Shown here one piece after another: positions 61,685 to 64,000 of a DNA stretch of 64,000 bases; positions within the stretch are counted from its first letter, which is position 1; each line of letters opens with the position of its first letter. Source of the DNA: Lewinellaceae bacterium (GTDB taxonomy: Bacteria > Bacteroidota > Bacteroidia > Chitinophagales > Saprospiraceae). The notes beneath the pieces are model-generated. The model did not search any database, had not been told where the DNA came from, and worked only from the letters and a program-made list of their open reading frames with translations. The stretch covers positions 2,108,001 to 2,172,000 of the forward strand of contig JACJYL010000001.1 in the NCBI GenBank assembly GCA_020636105.1. The letters run 5' to 3'. The position numbers were made by a program, and so were the translations under genes.

Positions 61685-62760
61685 CTTTGCTGGTTAGCCA
61701 TACCTTTTACTGGGCACAATCCGAATTATTACAGGCCATCGTTTTAGTATTGTTTTTCTACGGAGTTGTTATGAAATTGATGCCGCTTAAAGGATGGCAT
61801 TTAATCATTCTAACCCCGCTTACTCCAGTAATAATATTTTTGCACCCATTAATTTTCATTCCTTTTTTATTTTTATGGCTCTTTATTTTACTTTCAAATA
61901 AATTCCCTAAAAACATTTGGTATTATGCCATATTTGTAATTTTTGTAATTACATTATTTGTAAAACATTTTTGGATACCAACTGGTGCATATGATAACAA
62001 AAGTTATGGGAATGCAGATGGGATTTTTTCGCGGTTATTTGACGTTTTTGGCAAAAAAAGTTCTCGGGATTTTTTACATTATTGCCTGACAGATTATTTC
62101 TTCATTTTACCCCTTTTTGTATTTATAAACTATTATTATATCAAATATAAAAACTGGCTAAAATTAGTTTTATTTCTGTCTTTCTTCTTGGGGTATTTTG
62201 AACTGATCAACCTATCCTATCATTGGGGTATTTCACAATTTCATGTTGAGAGTTTTTACAGAGTATTTGTTGTGTTTTTAGTGATTCCCTTAATTTTTGA
62301 TATTTGGGATGATTTAAAATATAGAAAAGTCCTGCTCTATTTAATACCTTTCATGGTCTTCGTAAGGCTAATTAATATTACTGCCAGACACGATATTTAT
62401 ACAGCCAGGGTTGAATGGAATAAAGAATTACTTCAAAAAGTCAGTTCTTTTGAGGAGCGAAAATTTGTTCTACTAGAAAAAGATGCGCCGGAAAACAGAC
62501 CATTGATCAGTTGGGCTACGCCCTATGTAACTTCCTTTCTATCAACATTGGAAAACCCGGACTCAACCGTAACTGTTTTATTGGTAAGCGAAAATAACAA
62601 GAACTATCAAGAGCATTTATCTGAACAAAAATTGTTTTTAGGCCCTTGGGGTCCTTTATTGATACCTCGGTTTAAACAAAACTACTTTCATTTTGATACG
62701 ACGGGGATTTACCGGGTACTGAAAAAAGAAGATTTGAAATATGATACGATGATGAAATGA
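61612..62760 (+). CDS. C-terminal part of the same polytopic membrane protein
   Basis: About 380 residues if the first ATG of this frame is used, though the true coding part begins after the G tract near 61643. It holds many membrane helices (MGLAIVLFLTLLVSHTFYWA; LHPLIFIPFLFLWLFILLSN; NIWYYAIFVIFVITLFVKHF; KLVLFLSFFLGYFELINLSY; VFVVFLVIPLIFD) and a soluble end with FVLLEKDAPENRPLISWATP. It lies opposite the GT2 gene, so a sugar or lipid-linked role is plausible. No known family assigned. Unusually AT-rich compared with its neighbours. Confidence 0.65.
   Translation: MLSNPLGGGGAKNQKMGLAIVLFLTLLVSHTFYWAQSELLQAIVLVLFFYGVVMKLMPLKGWHLIILTPLTPVIIFLHPLIFIPFLFLWLFILLSNKFPKNIWYYAIFVIFVITLFVKHFWIPTGAYDNKSYGNADGIFSRLFDVFGKKSSRDFLHYCLTDYFFILPLFVFINYYYIKYKNWLKLVLFLSFFLGYFELINLSYHWGISQFHVESFYRVFVVFLVIPLIFDIWDDLKYRKVLLYLIPFMVFVRLINITARHDIYTARVEWNKELLQKVSSFEERKFVLLEKDAPENRPLISWATPYVTSFLSTLENPDSTVTVLLVSENNKNYQEHLSEQKLFLGPWGPLLIPRFKQNYFHFDTTGIYRVLKKEDLKYDTMMK
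61633..61642 (+). repeat. run of ten G inside the membrane-protein gene
   Basis: A homopolymer G10 in the sequence ctctgggc-G10-caaaaaatc. It is the point where the open frame switches from frame 2 to frame 1. Long G tracts are rare in coding DNA of this AT-leaning genome and are typical slippage sites. Confidence 0.85.
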
Positions 62761-62894
62761 TGAATGATAAGTAATGAACCAAGAGAATTCATTCTACACT
62801 GGGAGGGAAACCACCAAGTGAAATGCTCAATTTTTTGAGAGCTTAAAAATGTAGTATTTTAATATCTCGGTGTCTAATATCGTGAGGAAGTCCA

Positions 62895-64000
62895 TCACTC
62901 CTCAATCAACCTGTCAATCACCTCATCATCCGCAATATTCGGAATAGTAATTTTCAACTCAGGCGTTGTTTCCATGGCCCGTTTAGCCGAGAAAATCGCT
63001 CCTTCGTTCCTGGCCCAGCTGCGTCGGGCGATGCCGTTGTTCACATCCCAGAACAGCATGGACTGCAATCTCCTTTCCGCATCTTCGCTGCCGTCCAGCA
63101 ACATGCCGAACCCGCCATTGATGACTTCTCCCCAACCTACGCCACCGCCATTATGGATAGAAACCCAGGTCGCCCCGCGGAAGGAATCACCGATGACGTT
63201 GTGGATGGCCATATCTGCCGTGAACATAGAACCGTCATAAATATTGGCCGTTTCCCGGAAAGGGGAATCCGTTCCTGAAACATCGTGGTGGTCGCGGCCG
63301 AGGACTACGCCTCCCTTGAGTTCCCCCCGCGAAATGGCATCGTTGAAGGCTTTGGCAATTTTGATGCGGCCTTCGGCATCGGCATAAAGGATCCTGGATT
63401 TGGAGCCCACGATAGGAAGGTTTTCCATAGCGGCATTGATCCAGTTGAGGTTGTCGTGCAGCTGGCTTTGAATTTCTTCCGGGGCTTCGGTGATCATCTC
63501 CTCGATGACTTTTCCGGCGATTTTATCCGTCAGTTCCAGGTCTTCTTTCAGTCCTGACATACACACCCAACGGAATGGCCCGAAGCCAAAGTCAAAACAC
63601 ATGGGCCCCATGATGTCTTCCACGTAGGAAGGGTATTTGTATTTGCCCTCGGCTTCATTTTTCCAGATATCAGCCCCCGCATCCCCGGCTTGCTTGAGAA
63701 AAGCATTGCCGTAATCCCAGAAGTACATCCCTTTTTCGGTCAGTTTATTGATGGCGTTGACGTGGCGGTGCAGGGTTTCTTTCACCGCTTTCATAAAGGC
63801 GGGTTTGTCGGTTGACAACAATTCTTCCGCTTCTGCAAAAGAATAGCCTACGGGGCAGTAGCCCAGGTCGTCAATGTTGTGGAGGGAAGTCTGGTCGGAA
63901 CCCAGTTCCACAAAAATATTCTCTTCCACACATTTTTCCCAGAGGGCAACAATATTGCCTTCGTAAACCAGGGCCACCGCTTCCTTATTGTTCCGGCATT
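62895..64000 (-). CDS. hutU: urocanate hydratase (C-terminal part; 5' end beyond window)
   Basis: At least 368 residues in frame to the end of the window; the upstream codons encode CRNNKEAVALVYEGN, so the gene continues past 64000. It converts urocanate to imidazolonepropionate in histidine degradation. Seen: VYEGNIVALWEKCVEENIFV, LGSDQTSLHNIDDLGYCPVG, GPMCFDFGFGPFRWVCMSGL, GVVLGRDHHDVSGTDSPFRE, TWVSIHNGGGVGWGEVINGG and RSWARNEGAIF. The NAD-binding loops are in the missing N-terminal half. No other hut gene is in view. Confidence 0.96.
   Translation of the reverse strand, partial: CRNNKEAVALVYEGNIVALWEKCVEENIFVELGSDQTSLHNIDDLGYCPVGYSFAEAEELLSTDKPAFMKAVKETLHRHVNAINKLTEKGMYFWDYGNAFLKQAGDAGADIWKNEAEGKYKYPSYVEDIMGPMCFDFGFGPFRWVCMSGLKEDLELTDKIAGKVIEEMITEAPEEIQSQLHDNLNWINAAMENLPIVGSKSRILYADAEGRIKIAKAFNDAISRGELKGGVVLGRDHHDVSGTDSPFRETANIYDGSMFTADMAIHNVIGDSFRGATWVSIHNGGGVGWGEVINGGFGMLLDGSEDAERRLQSMLFWDVNNGIARRSWARNEGAIFSAKRAMETTPELKITIPNIADDEVIDRLIEE

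Overview
The window is a chromosomal stretch of a free-living member of the Bacteroidota, most like the Saprospirales/Lewinella group. The evidence is a porP-gldK-gldL-gldM-gldN cluster (type IX secretion and gliding motor), a gldG fragment, two large secreted proteins with C-terminal type A sorting domains, an S21 gene behind a TAnnTTTG promoter element, and many family-typical lipoproteins. The group assignment is inferred from gene content and was not tested by alignment. I see no tRNA, rRNA, CRISPR array, transposase or prophage. Most DNA is ordinary core or lineage-core sequence. The unusual material lies in the intergenic repeats, one homopolymer-broken membrane gene, and a CHAT-peptidase pair.

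Layout. 1-3.4 kb: 3' end of gldG, a DUF4340 protein and a secreted zinc-dependent phospholipase C-like protein, all plus strand. 3.4-7.6 kb: an ECF sigma factor, acyl-CoA thioesterase II, a 162-bp hairpin repeat, rpsU, and a PolX-like protein whose polymerase carboxylates look lost. 8-10.5 kb: a T9SS cargo protein ended by two strong hairpins. 10.6-17.8 kb: DCC thiol oxidoreductase, nadB, a SulP transporter with a HAD phosphatase, a glycosyltransferase and a BNR-repeat lipoprotein. 18-22.2 kb: a 1372-residue SprB/HYR-repeat adhesin-like T9SS cargo. 22.4-27.8 kb: a complete TolC / adaptor / RND efflux set. 27.8-31.5 kb: gnd-zwf-pgl, the whole oxidative pentose phosphate branch as one unit. 31.5-38.3 kb: S9 peptidase, a REP-like palindrome cluster, then histidine phosphatase, CDP-alcohol phosphotransferase, a sulfatase-fold membrane enzyme, a methyltransferase and a CoA-binding protein. 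38.4-43.2 kb: TPR-CHAT peptidase plus a secreted, C-terminally anchored protein. 43.2-44.4 kb: a long AT-rich non-coding stretch. 44.4-51.5 kb: mixed housekeeping genes and hypotheticals. 51.6-57.8 kb: the T9SS motor operon. 58-64 kb: a beta-barrel protein, sterol desaturase, a DPM1-like glycosyltransferase, a membrane protein split at a run of ten G, and the 3' part of hutU.

How genes fit together. GldK/GldN (ring) and GldL/GldM (motor) with the PorP-like protein would export the two sorting-domain proteins at 8 and 18 kb. The pentose-phosphate unit supplies NADPH. The phosphotransferase, sulfatase-fold and methyltransferase genes at 34-38 kb look like a lipid or envelope headgroup pathway, but substrates are not readable from sequence. 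Several genes were given starts downstream of the longest open frame because the downstream ATG begins a convincing signal peptide or conserved N-terminus.
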